Numbered from the stretch's first letter, positions 8,951-20,010 are shown. The stretch: DNA of 64,000 nt from Serratia grimesii NBRC 13537 (GCF_001590905.1 NZ_BCTT01000005.1:186001-250000), one strand, 5' to 3'. A program made the numbers and translations. Notes: generated by a model not told the origin, from the sequence alone.

Positions 8951-10822
8951 ATGAGTATGAAAGGTCAAGAAACCCGTGGTTTCCAGTCTGAAGTAAAACA
9001 ACTGCTTCATTTGATGATTCATTCGCTGTACTCCAATAAAGAAATTTTCCTGCGTGAGCTGATCTCCAATGCCTCAGACGCCGCCGACAAGCTGCGTTTC
9101 CGTGCATTGTCCACACCTGAGCTGTATGAAGGTGACGGTGAGCTGCGTGTACGCCTGTCCTTCGATAAAGACAAACGTACGTTGACCATTGCTGACAACG
9201 GCATTGGTATGAGCCGCGAAGAAGTGATTGAAAACCTGGGTACTATCGCCAAATCAGGTACCAAGGCCTTCCTGGAATCTATCGGCTCTGATCAGGCTAA
9301 AGACAGCCAACTGATCGGCCAGTTCGGCGTGGGCTTCTACTCCGCGTTCATCGTGGCGGATAAAGTGACCGTTCGCACCCGCGCTGCCGGCGCTGCTGCT
9401 GATCAGGGCGTGTTCTGGGAGTCTGTTGGTGAAGGTGATTACACCATTGCTGACATTAGCAAAGAAGATCGCGGTACTGAAATCACGCTGCATCTGCGTG
9501 AAGGCGAAGACGAGTATCTCGATGCCTGGCGCCTGCGTTCGGTGATCGGCAAATACTCCGATCACATCGCACTGCCTGTTGAAATTGAAACCAAAAACGA
9601 AGAAGACGGCACCGTTACCTGGGAGAAAATCAACAAAGCACAGGCTTTGTGGACCCGTGGCAAGGCTGACGTTACCGACGAAGAATACAAAGAGTTCTAC
9701 AAGCACATCGCGCACGATTTTACCGATCCGCTGAGCTGGAGCCATAACCGGGTTGAAGGTAAGCAGGAATACACCAGCCTGCTGTATATCCCGGCACAGG
9801 CACCTTGGGACATGTGGAACCGCGATCACAAGCACGGTCTGAAGCTGTATGTGCAGCGCGTATTCATCATGGACGACGCTGAGCAGTTCATGCCGAATTA
9901 CCTGCGTTTCGTGCGTGGTCTGATAGATTCCAACGATCTGCCGCTGAACGTTTCTCGTGAAATTCTGCAAGACAGCCGCGTAACGCAAAACCTGCGCGGT
10001 GCGCTGACCAAGCGTGTACTGCAGATGCTGGAAAAACTGGCTAAAGACGATGCTGAAGGCTACCAGAAGTTCTGGCAGCAGTTCGGTCTGGTGTTGAAAG
10101 AAGGCCCAGCGGAAGATGGCAGCAACAAAGAAGCCATTGCCAAACTGCTGCGTTTTGCTTCGACCCACGGCGACAGCTCGGCGCAAACCGTTTCGCTGGA
10201 AGAATACGTTGGCCGGATGGCAGAAGGGCAGGAAAAGATCTATTACATCACTGCTGACAGCTATGCTGCCGCCAAGAGCAGCCCGCACCTGGAGCTGTTC
10301 CGTAAGAAAGGCATCGAAGTGCTGCTGCTGTCCGATCGCATTGACGAATGGATGATGAGCTACCTGACCGAGTTTGACGGTAAGCCGTTCCAATCTGTCA
10401 GCAAGGCGGACGACGCGTTGGACAAACTGGCGGATGAAACCGAAGAACAGAAGGCCGCTGAGAAGCAGTTGGAGCCGTTTGTTGATCGCGTGAAAACGCT
10501 GCTGGGGGATCGTGTGAAGGATGTGCGCCTGACGCACCGCCTGACGGATACGCCGGCTATCGTTATCACCGATGCTGATGAAATGAGCACCCAGATGGCA
10601 AAACTGTTTGCCGCGGCAGGCCAGGAAGCTCCGGCCGTGAAATACATTTTCGAACTGAATCCGGAGCATGCGCTGGTCAAACGCGCATCCGATGTGGGTG
10701 ATAACGAACAATTCGCTGAATGGATTGACCTGTTACTGGATCAGGCGCTGCTGGCTGAACGTGGCACGCTGGAAGACCCAAATCAGTTTATTCGCCGTAT
10801 GAATAAGCTGTTGTCCGCATAA
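8951..10822 (+). CDS. htpG: Chaperone HtpG (Hsp90)
   Basis: ATP-dependent cytosolic Hsp90 chaperone. The 623 residues compare with 624 in E. coli. The GHKL ATPase motifs are visible: [21 protein letters not shown] and [11 protein letters not shown]. The middle domain ([18 protein letters not shown]) and the C-terminal dimerisation domain follow. GAGGT five bases before the ATG at 8951 favours this start; the E. coli-like start MKGQETRG is two codons later. Expression is probably heat-induced, given the sigma-32-like site upstream. Confidence 0.97.
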   Translation: MSMKGQETRGFQSEVKQLLHLMIHSLYSNKEIFLRELISNASDAADKLRFRALSTPELYEGDGELRVRLSFDKDKRTLTIADNGIGMSREEVIENLGTIAKSGTKAFLESIGSDQAKDSQLIGQFGVGFYSAFIVADKVTVRTRAAGAAADQGVFWESVGEGDYTIADISKEDRGTEITLHLREGEDEYLDAWRLRSVIGKYSDHIALPVEIETKNEEDGTVTWEKINKAQALWTRGKADVTDEEYKEFYKHIAHDFTDPLSWSHNRVEGKQEYTSLLYIPAQAPWDMWNRDHKHGLKLYVQRVFIMDDAEQFMPNYLRFVRGLIDSNDLPLNVSREILQDSRVTQNLRGALTKRVLQMLEKLAKDDAEGYQKFWQQFGLVLKEGPAEDGSNKEAIAKLLRFASTHGDSSAQTVSLEEYVGRMAEGQEKIYYITADSYAAAKSSPHLELFRKKGIEVLLLSDRIDEWMMSYLTEFDGKPFQSVSKADDALDKLADETEEQKAAEKQLEPFVDRVKTLLGDRVKDVRLTHRLTDTPAIVITDADEMSTQMAKLFAAAGQEAPAVKYIFELNPEHALVKRASDVGDNEQFAEWIDLLLDQALLAERGTLEDPNQFIRRMNKLLSA

Positions 10823-10833
10823 TTTCGATTATA

Positions 10834-10867
10834 TACGCCTCTACCCTGTGTGTTAGGGGCGTATTTT
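10834..10867 (+). terminator. htpG terminator
   Basis: TACGCCTCTA pairs with TTAGGGGCGTA (one wobble or mismatch) and is followed by seven T residues. It lies just after the htpG stop. Confidence 0.85.
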
Positions 10868-10997
10868 TTTGTTTTATCACTGATTTTCCGCGTTTTATCC
10901 TCTGTTTTACTCCCTGTGTTCCGCAATCGATTTCCTCGCGTACCTTGAGCCAGCCCCCCCTGAAATGGTATGGTTGAGCGTTTTCGCAATTTTATAA

Positions 10998-11669
<672 letters not shown>

Positions 11670-11691
11670 TCGGTTTTTTATTGCTGTGCGT

Positions 11692-11722
11692 AACGCCAGG
11701 CCTTAGGTCTGGCGTTTTTTTT
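11692..11722 (+). terminator. adk terminator
   Basis: Stem 11692-11702 with 11706-11716 (AACGCCAGG.. / ..CTGGCGTT), a short loop, then a run of eight T residues. Confidence 0.9.
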
Positions 11723-11833
11723 GTCTTTTTCTGCCGAAGTGTGATCGCCCCGGCTTGTTGTCGCACTGCCCTTTAATAACCCCGTGAAAGTGGCGTATAA
11801 CTGCCTGCATTTCCATCATTAGCAGGAGCCGGT

Positions 11834-12967
11834 ATGCTCAGACCCACCAATTTGCTGGCAGAATCCACCGCACGCCAGATCGTGCAGCGTGCGATGGGCA
11901 TCATCAATCATTCAGTCAACGTGATGGACAGTAACGGTGTCATCATTGCTTCCGGTAATCCTTCACGCCTGTTCCAGCGTCATGAAGGTGCTGTGTTGGC
12001 ACTGACCGAGAATCGCGTGGTGGAAATCGATGCAGTGACCGCTACGCATTTGAAAGGTGTGCGACCCGGGATCAACCTGCCATTCAGTTTTCGTAGCCAG
12101 CAGGTGGGCGTGATCGGCATTTCTGGTGAGCCGGCGCAGGTACGCGCTTATGCCGAACTGGTGAAAATGGCGGCGGAGCTGATGGTAGAGCAGGCGGCTT
12201 TGCTGGATCAAAACCAGTGGGAAAAACGTTACCGTGAGGAACTGGCGAATCAGTTACTGCAACCACAACCGGCATCGGCCTCACTGGAGGCGATGGCTGC
12301 CTATTTGGGCTTGGATCTGCAACAGCCGCGTATTGTTTGGGTCGTCGAATTGCAAGATCCCCAACCACATTTGCTGCGTGAACTGCTGACAGAACTGGAA
12401 CATACCCAACGTGAAGCCCTGATCGCAATTACTGGCTTCAACGAAATGATCCTGCTGCGGCCAGCCTGTCTGGTGCAAGGTGAGTGGAGTTTGAAACAGG
12501 AGCGCAAGCAGGCACAACAGTTGCAGACTCAGCTTCAATCGCGCTTTAACCTGCGCCTGATAATCGGCGGATTCTTTAACGGTGAATCAGGGTTACATCG
12601 TTCAAATCTGACGGCTCGCGCTACGCAGGCGATGGCGCAGCGACTGAAGTTGCGCCATAAGACACTGTTCTATCAAGATTTCCCGTTGCCATCATTACTG
12701 TGTGATTTAGGTGAGGACTGGCGTGCTCAGGAGCTTTCTCGGCCCTGGCAGGTATTGGGTGCCAGCGATGAAAAAGGGGTGTTGCGTAGCACCCTTCGGC
12801 ACTATTTTTCGCGGAATTGTGATCAGACGCAAACCGCTGCCGAGCTTCATATTCACGTCAATACACTCCGCTATCGCTTACAGCGCATTGAGGCTATTAC
12901 GGGATTAAAAATCAATCAGTTAACTGACGCGCTACAGTTATATATCGGCATGTTGATGCACGAATGA
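11834..12967 (+). CDS. cdaR: CdaR-family sugar diacid regulator
   Basis: Transcriptional regulator of the CdaR/SdaR type; in E. coli CdaR activates D-glucarate, D-galactarate and D-glycerate genes. The 377 residues comprise an N-terminal diacid-recognition domain (about 1-135, beginning LLAESTARQIVQRAM), a central GGDEF-like fold and a C-terminal PucR-type helix-turn-helix (TQTAAELHIHVNTLRYRLQRI, about 335-360). AGGAG precedes the ATG. It is followed on the same strand by a GntP-type permease and a glycerate kinase, so it most likely controls that pair in response to glycerate or a sugar diacid. The symbol is by family similarity; orthology with E. coli cdaR (elsewhere on that chromosome) is not shown. 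Confidence 0.88.
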   Translation: MLRPTNLLAESTARQIVQRAMGIINHSVNVMDSNGVIIASGNPSRLFQRHEGAVLALTENRVVEIDAVTATHLKGVRPGINLPFSFRSQQVGVIGISGEPAQVRAYAELVKMAAELMVEQAALLDQNQWEKRYREELANQLLQPQPASASLEAMAAYLGLDLQQPRIVWVVELQDPQPHLLRELLTELEHTQREALIAITGFNEMILLRPACLVQGEWSLKQERKQAQQLQTQLQSRFNLRLIIGGFFNGESGLHRSNLTARATQAMAQRLKLRHKTLFYQDFPLPSLLCDLGEDWRAQELSRPWQVLGASDEKGVLRSTLRHYFSRNCDQTQTAAELHIHVNTLRYRLQRIEAITGLKINQLTDALQLYIGMLMHE

Positions 12968-12977
12968 ATTGTGTAAA

Positions 12978-12993
12978 GCCACAACTTTGTGGC
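12978..12993. promoter_or_regulatory. Inverted repeat upstream of the permease gene
   Basis: GCCACAA and TTGTGGC, separated by two bases, form a perfect palindrome in the 118-base gap between the cdaR-like gene and the permease. It could be an operator for the adjacent CdaR-family protein, or part of a cdaR terminator pairing with GTGGCTTT about 30 bases on. Which of the two cannot be decided from sequence alone. Confidence 0.4.
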
Positions 12994-13085
12994 GGACAGC
13001 CGCGTAGGTTTTTGTGGCTTTCTCTCACGCTAATACCCGAGGCTCAGGATATGTTTTCCCCACACCAACAACGGGGAAAATAATA

Positions 13086-14351
13086 ATGACAACGGTATCC
13101 ACGCTTGGGGCACTGGTAGCATTGATCGTCGCTATCGTCCTGATTCTACGCAAGGTCCCACCTGCATATGGCATGATTGCCGGTGCATTGGCCGGTGGGT
13201 TATGCGGCGGCGCCGATCTGGTGCAGACCGTGACACTGATGATTACCGGGGCTCAGGGCATCACCAATGCCGTGATGCGCATTCTGGCGGCAGGGGTGTT
13301 GGCCGGGGTGTTGATTGAGTCCGGTGCCGCACACACAATTGCCGAAACTATCGTTCGTAAAGTCGGAGAAACCCGCGCGCTGCTGGCATTGGCAGTGGCT
13401 ACACTGATCCTGACTGCGGTCGGTGTATTTATCGACGTAGCGGTGATCACGGTGGCACCTATTGCGCTTTCAATCGCTCAAAAAGCCGGGATATCACGTG
13501 CCGCCATTTTGTTGGCGATGATCGGTGGCGGTAAGGCCGGTAACGTGATGTCGCCAAACCCGAACACCATTGCGGCTGCCGACAACTTCCACGTACCGCT
13601 GACCTCAGTGATGATGGCCGGTATCGTGCCTGGCCTGTGCGGGTTGGTGGTGGCTTATCTGCTTGCCCGACGTTTGAGCAACAAGGGCGACAAGGTGATG
13701 GCGGAGGAATTGACTCAACATGCCGAAGGATCCCGTCCGGGCTTTGCGGCGGCGATCAGTGCACCGTTGGTTGCTATTGTGTTGCTGTCGTTACGTCCCA
13801 TTGCGGGGATTGCCATTGATCCACTGATTGCGCTACCAGCCGGTGGACTGGTGGGGGCATTGCTGATGGGGCGCATCCGTCAGTGCAATCAGTTTATGGT
13901 TTCAGGTCTGTCCCGTATGGCACCGGTAGCGATTATGTTGCTCGGTACTGGCACGCTGGCAGGCATTATCGCCAACTCGGCGCTGAAGGACGCGTTGATT
14001 AACGGATTGACCCACACAGGTATGCCAGCCTGGTTGCTTGCGCCGCTGTCTGGGGCCCTGATGTCGATGGCGACCGCTTCCACCACAGCCGGTACCGCCG
14101 TGGCATCCGGCGTATTCAGCAGCACCTTGCTGGAACTGGGGGTCAGTGGGCTGGCCGGCGCAGCGATGATCCATGCCGGTGCTACGGTGCTGGATCACCT
14201 GCCACACGGCAGTTTCTTCCACGCCACTGGCGGCAGCGTCAATATGGCCGTCCATCAACGGCTGAAGTTACTGCCGTATGAAACCCTGATCGGCTTTACC
14301 ATCGCGGCCGTCTCGGCGTTGATGTTTGGCGTATTTAATCTGGCGGGATAA
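13086..14351 (+). CDS. GntP-family permease, probable glycerate/gluconate transporter
   Basis: Integral membrane secondary transporter of the gluconate permease (GntP) family. The 421 residues are almost entirely hydrophobic, with about 12-14 predicted membrane segments and the family's re-entrant motifs (AMIGGGKAGNVMSPNPNT and ATASTTAGTAVASG). The start at 13086 (MTTVSTLGALV) gives a transporter-like N-terminus; an upstream in-frame ATG at 13014 would add 24 hydrophilic residues. It lies between a CdaR-type regulator and a glycerate kinase (nine bases downstream), so D-glycerate or a related sugar acid is the likely substrate. The substrate is inferred from context only. Confidence 0.85.
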   Translation: MTTVSTLGALVALIVAIVLILRKVPPAYGMIAGALAGGLCGGADLVQTVTLMITGAQGITNAVMRILAAGVLAGVLIESGAAHTIAETIVRKVGETRALLALAVATLILTAVGVFIDVAVITVAPIALSIAQKAGISRAAILLAMIGGGKAGNVMSPNPNTIAAADNFHVPLTSVMMAGIVPGLCGLVVAYLLARRLSNKGDKVMAEELTQHAEGSRPGFAAAISAPLVAIVLLSLRPIAGIAIDPLIALPAGGLVGALLMGRIRQCNQFMVSGLSRMAPVAIMLLGTGTLAGIIANSALKDALINGLTHTGMPAWLLAPLSGALMSMATASTTAGTAVASGVFSSTLLELGVSGLAGAAMIHAGATVLDHLPHGSFFHATGGSVNMAVHQRLKLLPYETLIGFTIAAVSALMFGVFNLAG

Positions 14352-14360
14352 GGAATACTG

Positions 14361-15521
14361 ATGAAAACGCTGAAAAAAGTGGTTATTGCCCCGGACTCGT
14401 TTAAAGAGAGCCTGAGTGCGTTGGAGGTGGCTGAGGCCATTGAGCGCGGGTTCCGCCAGGTCTACCCACAGGCCCAATATGTGAAACTGCCGATGGCAGA
14501 CGGCGGCGAAGGTACGGTGGATTCCATGGTGGCAGCCACCGGCGGGGAAATCGTCAGGGTTGAGGTAACGGGTCCGCTGGGCCAGCCGGTTCAGGCCTTT
14601 TACGGATTGTTGGGGGATGGGGAAACCGCCGTTATTGAGATGGCGGCGGCTTCTGGCCTGCACCTTGCACCTAAAGCGCTGCGTGATCCACGGATCACCA
14701 CCAGTTACGGTACCGGTGAACTGATCCTGGCTGCGTTAGATCGCGGTGTTAAGGCGATTATTCTTGGCATCGGCGGCAGTGCCACTAACGACGGTGGCGC
14801 CGGTATGATGCAAGCACTGGGTGCCAGGCTGCTGGATGATAAACAAAATCCACTGTTGCCCGGTGGCGCGGCATTGGCGCAGCTAGCGCAAATCGATCTT
14901 TCAGAGGTAGACCCACGTCTGCAACAGGTGAGCGTGACCGCTGCCTGTGACGTGGATAACCCTTTATGCGGCCCTCATGGCGCTTCGGCGGTGTTTGGCC
15001 CGCAGAAGGGCGCAACGCCTGAAATGGTGACGCAGTTGGATTCGGCACTGAGCCATTTTGGCAGTTTGTTGCAGCAGGCTACCGGCCGTGAAGTGATCAA
15101 CACGCCGGGGGCCGGTGCAGCGGGCGGAATGGGGGCGGCCTTGCTCGGTATGCTCAACGCTCGCTTACGGCCGGGAATTGAAATCGTGATTGAAACTTTG
15201 CGACTGGAAGAGGCGCTTTGCGACGCCGATCTGGTGATCACCGGAGAAGGGCGACTGGACAGCCAGTCGATCCACGGCAAAACGCCGATTGGCGTGGCAA
15301 GGGTAGCCAAACGCCATGGCTTGCCGGTGATCGGGATCGCTGGCAGCCTGTCGAAAGATTATCAGGTCGTGCATCAGCACGGTATTGATGCCGCTTTTTC
15401 AGTGCTTGACCGTATTGTCACCCTGGACGAAGCCCTGACGGAGGCGGCCGATAATCTGGAAGTGACGGCACGCAATGTGGCGGCAGTCTGGCAGCTGGCA
15501 CAAGGGCAGAACATGGCTTAA
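14361..15521 (+). CDS. garK: Glycerate 2-kinase (GarK/GlxK family)
   Basis: Phosphorylates D-glycerate to 2-phosphoglycerate, feeding the product of sugar-diacid or glyoxylate catabolism into glycolysis. The 386 residues align with E. coli GarK (381) throughout: VIAPDSFKESLSA at the start, MADGGEGTVD near 50, GIGGSATNDGGAGM near 135, GAGAAGGMGAALLG near 250 and ITGEGRLDSQSIHGK near 295. It is nine bases after the permease gene, almost certainly cotranscribed. I cannot separate GarK from GlxK by eye. Confidence 0.9.
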   Translation: MKTLKKVVIAPDSFKESLSALEVAEAIERGFRQVYPQAQYVKLPMADGGEGTVDSMVAATGGEIVRVEVTGPLGQPVQAFYGLLGDGETAVIEMAAASGLHLAPKALRDPRITTSYGTGELILAALDRGVKAIILGIGGSATNDGGAGMMQALGARLLDDKQNPLLPGGAALAQLAQIDLSEVDPRLQQVSVTAACDVDNPLCGPHGASAVFGPQKGATPEMVTQLDSALSHFGSLLQQATGREVINTPGAGAAGGMGAALLGMLNARLRPGIEIVIETLRLEEALCDADLVITGEGRLDSQSIHGKTPIGVARVAKRHGLPVIGIAGSLSKDYQVVHQHGIDAAFSVLDRIVTLDEALTEAADNLEVTARNVAAVWQLAQGQNMA

Positions 15522-15666
15522 GTTTCCCGCCTTCATCATGGGTAGTACCTGTTGCTGATATCGGTTCCGACAAGGCGCTTTTCCGTTACAATAGGCGCCA
15601 TTAATCGATGTTAACGCCCTGACCCAGAACGGGGGGTTAGCTTGCAAGGAATCAAGGGGAACTGAG

Positions 15667-16629
15667 ATGAAGCAAGAGAAACACGGGGTACTGCTGGTGA
15701 ACCTGGGCACACCGGATGCTCCGACCTCATCGGCGGTAAAACGCTATCTGAAGGAATTCCTCAGTGACGACCGGGTGGTTGATACTTCGCCGTTGATTTG
15801 GTGGCCGATCCTTAACGGTGCGATCTTGCCGATACGTTCACCGCGGGTTGCCAAGCTGTATCAATCTGTGTGGATGGACGAAGGTTCACCGCTGTTGGTC
15901 TACAGCCGCCGTCAGCAGCGCGCACTGGCTGCGCGGATGCCGAATACACCGGTAGAGTTGGGCATGAGCTACGGCTCGCCGAGTCTGTCAGAGGCTATCG
16001 ACAAGTTACTGGCGCAAGGGGTGACCAATCTGGTGGTATTGCCGCTGTACCCGCAATATTCCTGCTCAACCAGTGCGGCGGTCTGGGACGGGGTGGCGCG
16101 GATACTGAAAGGCTATCGTCGACTGCCTTCGATCAGCTTTATTCGCGATTATGCGGAACACCCGGCCTATATTGCTGCACTGCGCCAGAGCGTTGAACGT
16201 TCCTTCGCAGAGCATGGTCAACCGGATCGTCTGGTATTGTCATTCCACGGCATTCCCAAACGCTATGCGCGCCTTGGCGACGATTACCCACAACGCTGTG
16301 AAGACACGCTGCGCGCTCTGACCGCCACGTTACCTGTGGCACCAGATCGGGTGATGATGACGTACCAGTCGCGCTTTGGTCGCGAGCCATGGCTGACGCC
16401 TTACACCGACGAAACCTTGAAAAGTCTTCCTGCACAAGGCATTAAGCATATTCAGCTCATTTGCCCCGGTTTCTCGGCGGACTGTCTGGAAACGCTGGAA
16501 GAGATCAAAGAACAAAACCGTGAGATCTTCCTTCATGCAGGTGGTGAGAAGTTCGAGTATATTTCTGCGCTGAACGACGAACCGGCACACATTGATATGA
16601 TGCAGCAACTGGTGGCACAGCGCTTCTGA
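15667..16629 (+). CDS. hemH: Ferrochelatase
   Basis: Inserts Fe2+ into protoporphyrin IX, the last step of haem synthesis. The 320 residues equal the E. coli length. The catalytic histidine is H194 in [10 protein letters not shown], and the C-terminal acidic metal-path region ([16 protein letters not shown]) is present. In E. coli hemH directly follows adk; here the cdaR-permease-kinase locus lies between them. The aes esterase gene found between hemH and gsk in E. coli is absent, leaving a 91-base gap. Confidence 0.97.
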   Translation: MKQEKHGVLLVNLGTPDAPTSSAVKRYLKEFLSDDRVVDTSPLIWWPILNGAILPIRSPRVAKLYQSVWMDEGSPLLVYSRRQQRALAARMPNTPVELGMSYGSPSLSEAIDKLLAQGVTNLVVLPLYPQYSCSTSAAVWDGVARILKGYRRLPSISFIRDYAEHPAYIAALRQSVERSFAEHGQPDRLVLSFHGIPKRYARLGDDYPQRCEDTLRALTATLPVAPDRVMMTYQSRFGREPWLTPYTDETLKSLPAQGIKHIQLICPGFSADCLETLEEIKEQNREIFLHAGGEKFEYISALNDEPAHIDMMQQLVAQRF

Positions 16630-16720
16630 TCCTCAGTGCGCAAAATGGTGACAGCCATCATCAATCGGGCAGGAATGTGCTAACATTCTCTGCCTGTTAA
16701 CTGCCACTGCCGCCAATTAC

Positions 16721-18025
16721 ATGAAATTTCCTGGTAAACGTAAGTCCAAACACTATTTTCCGGTGAACGCCCGCGATCCGCTCTTACAGCAAGTTCAACC
16801 TGAAAATGAAATCAGCACCTCGTATGTCGTCGGCATTGACCAGACGCTGGTAGATATTGAGGCAAAAGTGGATGACACTTTTGTCCAGCGCTATGGCCTG
16901 AGCCTCGGGCATTCTTTGGTGATTGAAGATGACGTAGCCGAAGCGTTATATCAGGAATTGATCGACAATAATCTTATCACCCATCAGTTTGCCGGCGGCA
17001 CCATCGGCAATACTTTGCACAACTATTCAGTGCTGGCTGATGACCGCTCGGTGCTGCTCGGCGTGATGTGCAGCAATATCAAGATTGGTAGCTACGCCTA
17101 CCGCTATCTGTGCAATACCTCCAGCCGTACCGATCTTAACCACCTGCAGGCGGTTGACGGTGCCATTGGGCGCTGTTTCACGCTGATCGGTGAAAGCGGC
17201 GAGCGTACTTTCGCTATCAGCCCAGGGCAGATGAACCAGCTGCGGCCGGAAAGTGTGAAGGAGGAAGTAATTGCCGGTGCCTCCGCATTGGTGCTGACGT
17301 CCTACCTGGTACGTTGCAAAGAAGGGGAGCCGATGCCGGCTGCGACCATGCAGGCGATTGAGTTTGCCAAAAAGCATGATGTACCGGTGGTGCTGACGTT
17401 GGGAACCAAGTATGTCATTGCCGACAACCCACAGTGGTGGCGTGACTTCCTGAAAGAACACGTTTCGATCCTGGCGATGAACGAAGATGAAGCGCTGGAA
17501 CTGACCGGGCTGAGTGACCCGTTGACTGCGTCGGACATGGCACTTGAATGGGTCGATTTGGTGTTGTGCACTGCCGGGCCAAATGGGCTTTATATGGCAG
17601 GTTACACCGAAGAGTCTAATAAGCGTGAAACACAGCACCCATTGTTGCCGGGGCATATCGCCGAATTCAACCGTTATGAGTTCAGCCGTGCGATGCGGCG
17701 CGAAAGTTGTGAGAATCCATTCCGTGTTTATTCCCACATAGCACCCTACATGGGTGGGCCTGAGAAAATCATGAACACCAACGGTGCCGGTGATGGGGCA
17801 TTGTCGGCGCTGCTGCATGATATTGCGGCCAACGGTTACCACCGTAATAACGTGCCGAACTCCAGTAAACACGTTCGCAGCTACCTGACCTATTCTTCGC
17901 TGGCGCAGGTGTGTAAATACGCCAACCGCGTCAGCTATCAGGTGTTGAATCAGCATTCGCCACGCTTGACGCGCGGTTTGCCAGAGCGGGAAGACAGTCT
18001 GGAAGAGTCTTACTGGGAACGGTAA
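16721..18025 (+). CDS. gsk: Inosine-guanosine kinase
   Basis: Salvage kinase converting guanosine and inosine to GMP and IMP. The 434 residues match E. coli Gsk in length and are very similar from MKFPGKRKSKHYFPVNARDP to the C-terminal LPEREDSLEESYW. It has the PfkB/ribokinase fold, with the anion-hole and catalytic motif NTNGAGDGALSALLHD near residue 345. A terminator follows and separates it from convergent ybaL. Confidence 0.97.
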   Translation: MKFPGKRKSKHYFPVNARDPLLQQVQPENEISTSYVVGIDQTLVDIEAKVDDTFVQRYGLSLGHSLVIEDDVAEALYQELIDNNLITHQFAGGTIGNTLHNYSVLADDRSVLLGVMCSNIKIGSYAYRYLCNTSSRTDLNHLQAVDGAIGRCFTLIGESGERTFAISPGQMNQLRPESVKEEVIAGASALVLTSYLVRCKEGEPMPAATMQAIEFAKKHDVPVVLTLGTKYVIADNPQWWRDFLKEHVSILAMNEDEALELTGLSDPLTASDMALEWVDLVLCTAGPNGLYMAGYTEESNKRETQHPLLPGHIAEFNRYEFSRAMRRESCENPFRVYSHIAPYMGGPEKIMNTNGAGDGALSALLHDIAANGYHRNNVPNSSKHVRSYLTYSSLAQVCKYANRVSYQVLNQHSPRLTRGLPEREDSLEESYWER

Positions 18026-18031
18026 AAAACG

Positions 18032-18058
18032 AAAGGTCCGGCGAGCCGGACCTTTTTT
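18032..18058. terminator. gsk terminator, possibly bidirectional
   Basis: AAAGGTCCGG (18032-18041) pairs with CCGGACCTTT (46-55) around a CGAG loop, followed by T residues. The left arm is preceded by A residues, so it may also serve the convergent ybaL. Confidence 0.9.
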
Positions 18059-18073
18059 GCATCATTTGTTATA

Positions 18074-19765
18074 TCAGATCGGGCAGCCGCCCATTTTCTC
18101 TTCTTCAGTCAGCGTATCCAGTTTAAGGATATTCAGCATGCTGTTGGCGATTTCCCGTTCCCCCATCACCACCTGATTCGCCCCGCGATCGGAGATATAC
18201 GACACTTCGTCATCGTAGTGCGCCCGGGCGATAATCTCTATATTTGGCCGCTTGGTCCGCGCAGAGGCCACGATCTCGCCGGCCTCATAACCGTTGGGGA
18301 TAGTCAGCAGCAGCCAGCGTGCACAGTCGAGTCGTGCCAGATCCATGATCTCCGGATTCGCTGCATTGCCCAACACTGTTTTGATGCCTTGCTCGCGCAA
18401 TGCCTCAACCCGTGGGCGCGAATTCTCGATCACCACCAGCGGAATGCCAGCTTCGGCCAATTTGGCCCCCAGCAGGCTACCAACACGGCCATAACCGACC
18501 ACCAGCGCGTGATTGCACATATCGACCGGGATCTGCTTCTCGTCTTCTACCGCTTCTTCCAGGATTTGGTCTTCAATGGTCTCGGTCTTGGCCAGATAAC
18601 GCTCGAGCAGCGTGAACAGCAATGGATTCAACATAATCGACAAGATGGCCCCGGCCAGCACTAAATTGCGACCGTGTTCAGACATCATACCCAGCGTGAT
18701 CCCAAGGCCAGCCAGAATGAAGGCGAACTCACCGATTTGTGCGAGGCTGGCGGAAATGGTCAGCGCGGTGCGCTTGGAGTGGCCGAACATTTTCACCAGC
18801 AGGAAGGCTGCTGCCGATTTACCGAACACGATAATCGCCAGTGTTGCCAGTACCGCCAGAGGCTCGTTGATCAAAATCATCGGATCAAACAGCATGCCGA
18901 CCGACACAAAGAACAGTACGGCAAAGGCATCGCGCAGCGGTAGAGTGTCGTGGGCCGCTCGATGGCTCAGCTCTGACTCGTTCAGTACCATACCGGCGAA
19001 GAATGCCCCCAGTGCAAAGGAAACGTCGAACAGTTTCACTGCGCCATAGGCTATGCCTAGCGCCAATGCCAATACGGCCAGGGTAAACAGCTCACGCGAG
19101 CCCGTACTGGCGGTTTTCGCCAGGATCCACGGCACCAGGCGACGGCCAACCACAATCATCAGCGCGATAAAGGCGATGACTTTACCAATGGTCATCGCCA
19201 GTTCAATTAACAACTGGCCGCTACTGGCGTTGTTATTGCCCAGCATATTGCCGAACGCAGGCAGTAACACCAGCGTCAGCACCATCGCCAGGTCTTCCAC
19301 GATCAGCCACCCGATGGCAATCTGCCCACGCTGGCTATCGATCAACTGGCGTTCTTCCAGCGCACGCAGCAGCACTACGGTACTTGCGGTGGACAGACAG
19401 AGACCGAATACCAGACCGGAAATTAAATCCCAACCGAGCAGTTTTGATAGTCCCATGCCTAGCAAGGTGGCGACGGCAATCTGGGCCACGGCACCGGGAA
19501 TGGCGATATGTTTTACTGCGAGGAGGTCTTTAAGAGAGAAATGGAGGCCAACACCGAACATCAACAGAATCACGCCGATTTCCGCCAGTTCTGGAGCCAG
19601 CGAGGTGTCGGCAACAAAACCGGGGGTAAAAGGGCCGGCGAGCACACCTGCGGCAAGGTACCCCACCAGTGGGGAGATGCGCAGGCGATTCGCCAGCATA
19701 CCGAGGAGGAAGGCGAGTACTAACCCTCCGACAATAGTGGTGATTAACGGTGTTGAATTATGCAT
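18074..19765 (-). CDS. ybaL: CPA2-family cation:proton antiporter YbaL (RosB-like)
   Basis: Monovalent cation/proton antiporter of the KefB/KefC group, located in the inner membrane. The 563 residues comprise about 12 membrane helices (10-385), then a RCK/TrkA-N nucleotide-binding domain (about 415-535) with GYGRVGSLLGAKL. In Yersinia enterocolitica the homologous pair rosA-rosB (fsr-ybaL) is implicated in resistance to cationic peptides and temperature shift. Here ybaL also lies downstream of fsr on the same strand, 245 bases away. An intervening hairpin suggests at least partial transcriptional separation. Confidence 0.92.
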   Translation of the reverse strand: MHNSTPLITTIVGGLVLAFLLGMLANRLRISPLVGYLAAGVLAGPFTPGFVADTSLAPELAEIGVILLMFGVGLHFSLKDLLAVKHIAIPGAVAQIAVATLLGMGLSKLLGWDLISGLVFGLCLSTASTVVLLRALEERQLIDSQRGQIAIGWLIVEDLAMVLTLVLLPAFGNMLGNNNASSGQLLIELAMTIGKVIAFIALMIVVGRRLVPWILAKTASTGSRELFTLAVLALALGIAYGAVKLFDVSFALGAFFAGMVLNESELSHRAAHDTLPLRDAFAVLFFVSVGMLFDPMILINEPLAVLATLAIIVFGKSAAAFLLVKMFGHSKRTALTISASLAQIGEFAFILAGLGITLGMMSEHGRNLVLAGAILSIMLNPLLFTLLERYLAKTETIEDQILEEAVEDEKQIPVDMCNHALVVGYGRVGSLLGAKLAEAGIPLVVIENSRPRVEALREQGIKTVLGNAANPEIMDLARLDCARWLLLTIPNGYEAGEIVASARTKRPNIEIIARAHYDDEVSYISDRGANQVVMGEREIANSMLNILKLDTLTEEEKMGGCPI

Positions 19766-19971
19766 CCAGACTCCTTCTAGCTATGCATGGCAGCAGAGGG
19801 GAAACGCAACAAAGTTACGAAAAGATACATTTAGTTTATTGCATTTGTTCGCGTTACGCTTAGCTAAATTGAGCTATTTTGTGAAAAAGCAGAGGATTCC
19901 GCTTTTTACCGGTCAGTAAGGGGATTTAACACTTAATAATTCAAATAACATGGGTTTGTGTTGAAGAAGAG

Positions 19972-19997
19972 CCGGTTGAACGTCAGCATTCAACCGG
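19972..19997 (-). terminator. Hairpin downstream of fsr
   Basis: A perfect nine-base-pair stem (CCGGTTGAA / TTCAACCGG) lies 14 bases after the fsr stop. On the minus strand it is followed by a pyrimidine-rich stretch rather than a pure T run, so termination may be partial. Confidence 0.6.
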
Positions 19998-20010
19998 TAT
20001 TAATGCAGGG

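Noticed and set aside
9254-10711. 485-codon open frame opposite htpG
   Set aside because: A shadow of the strongly biased codon use of htpG; no ribosome binding site and no recognisable protein.
12978-12993. Simple rho-independent terminator of the cdaR-like gene
   Set aside because: The perfect stem has only a two-base loop and no T run directly after it, so an operator is at least as likely.
17027-17956. 309-codon open frame opposite gsk
   Set aside because: Antisense shadow of gsk; low-complexity translation.
19053-19919. 288-codon open frame opposite ybaL
   Set aside because: Antisense shadow; Ser/Pro/Arg-rich translation typical of a false frame.
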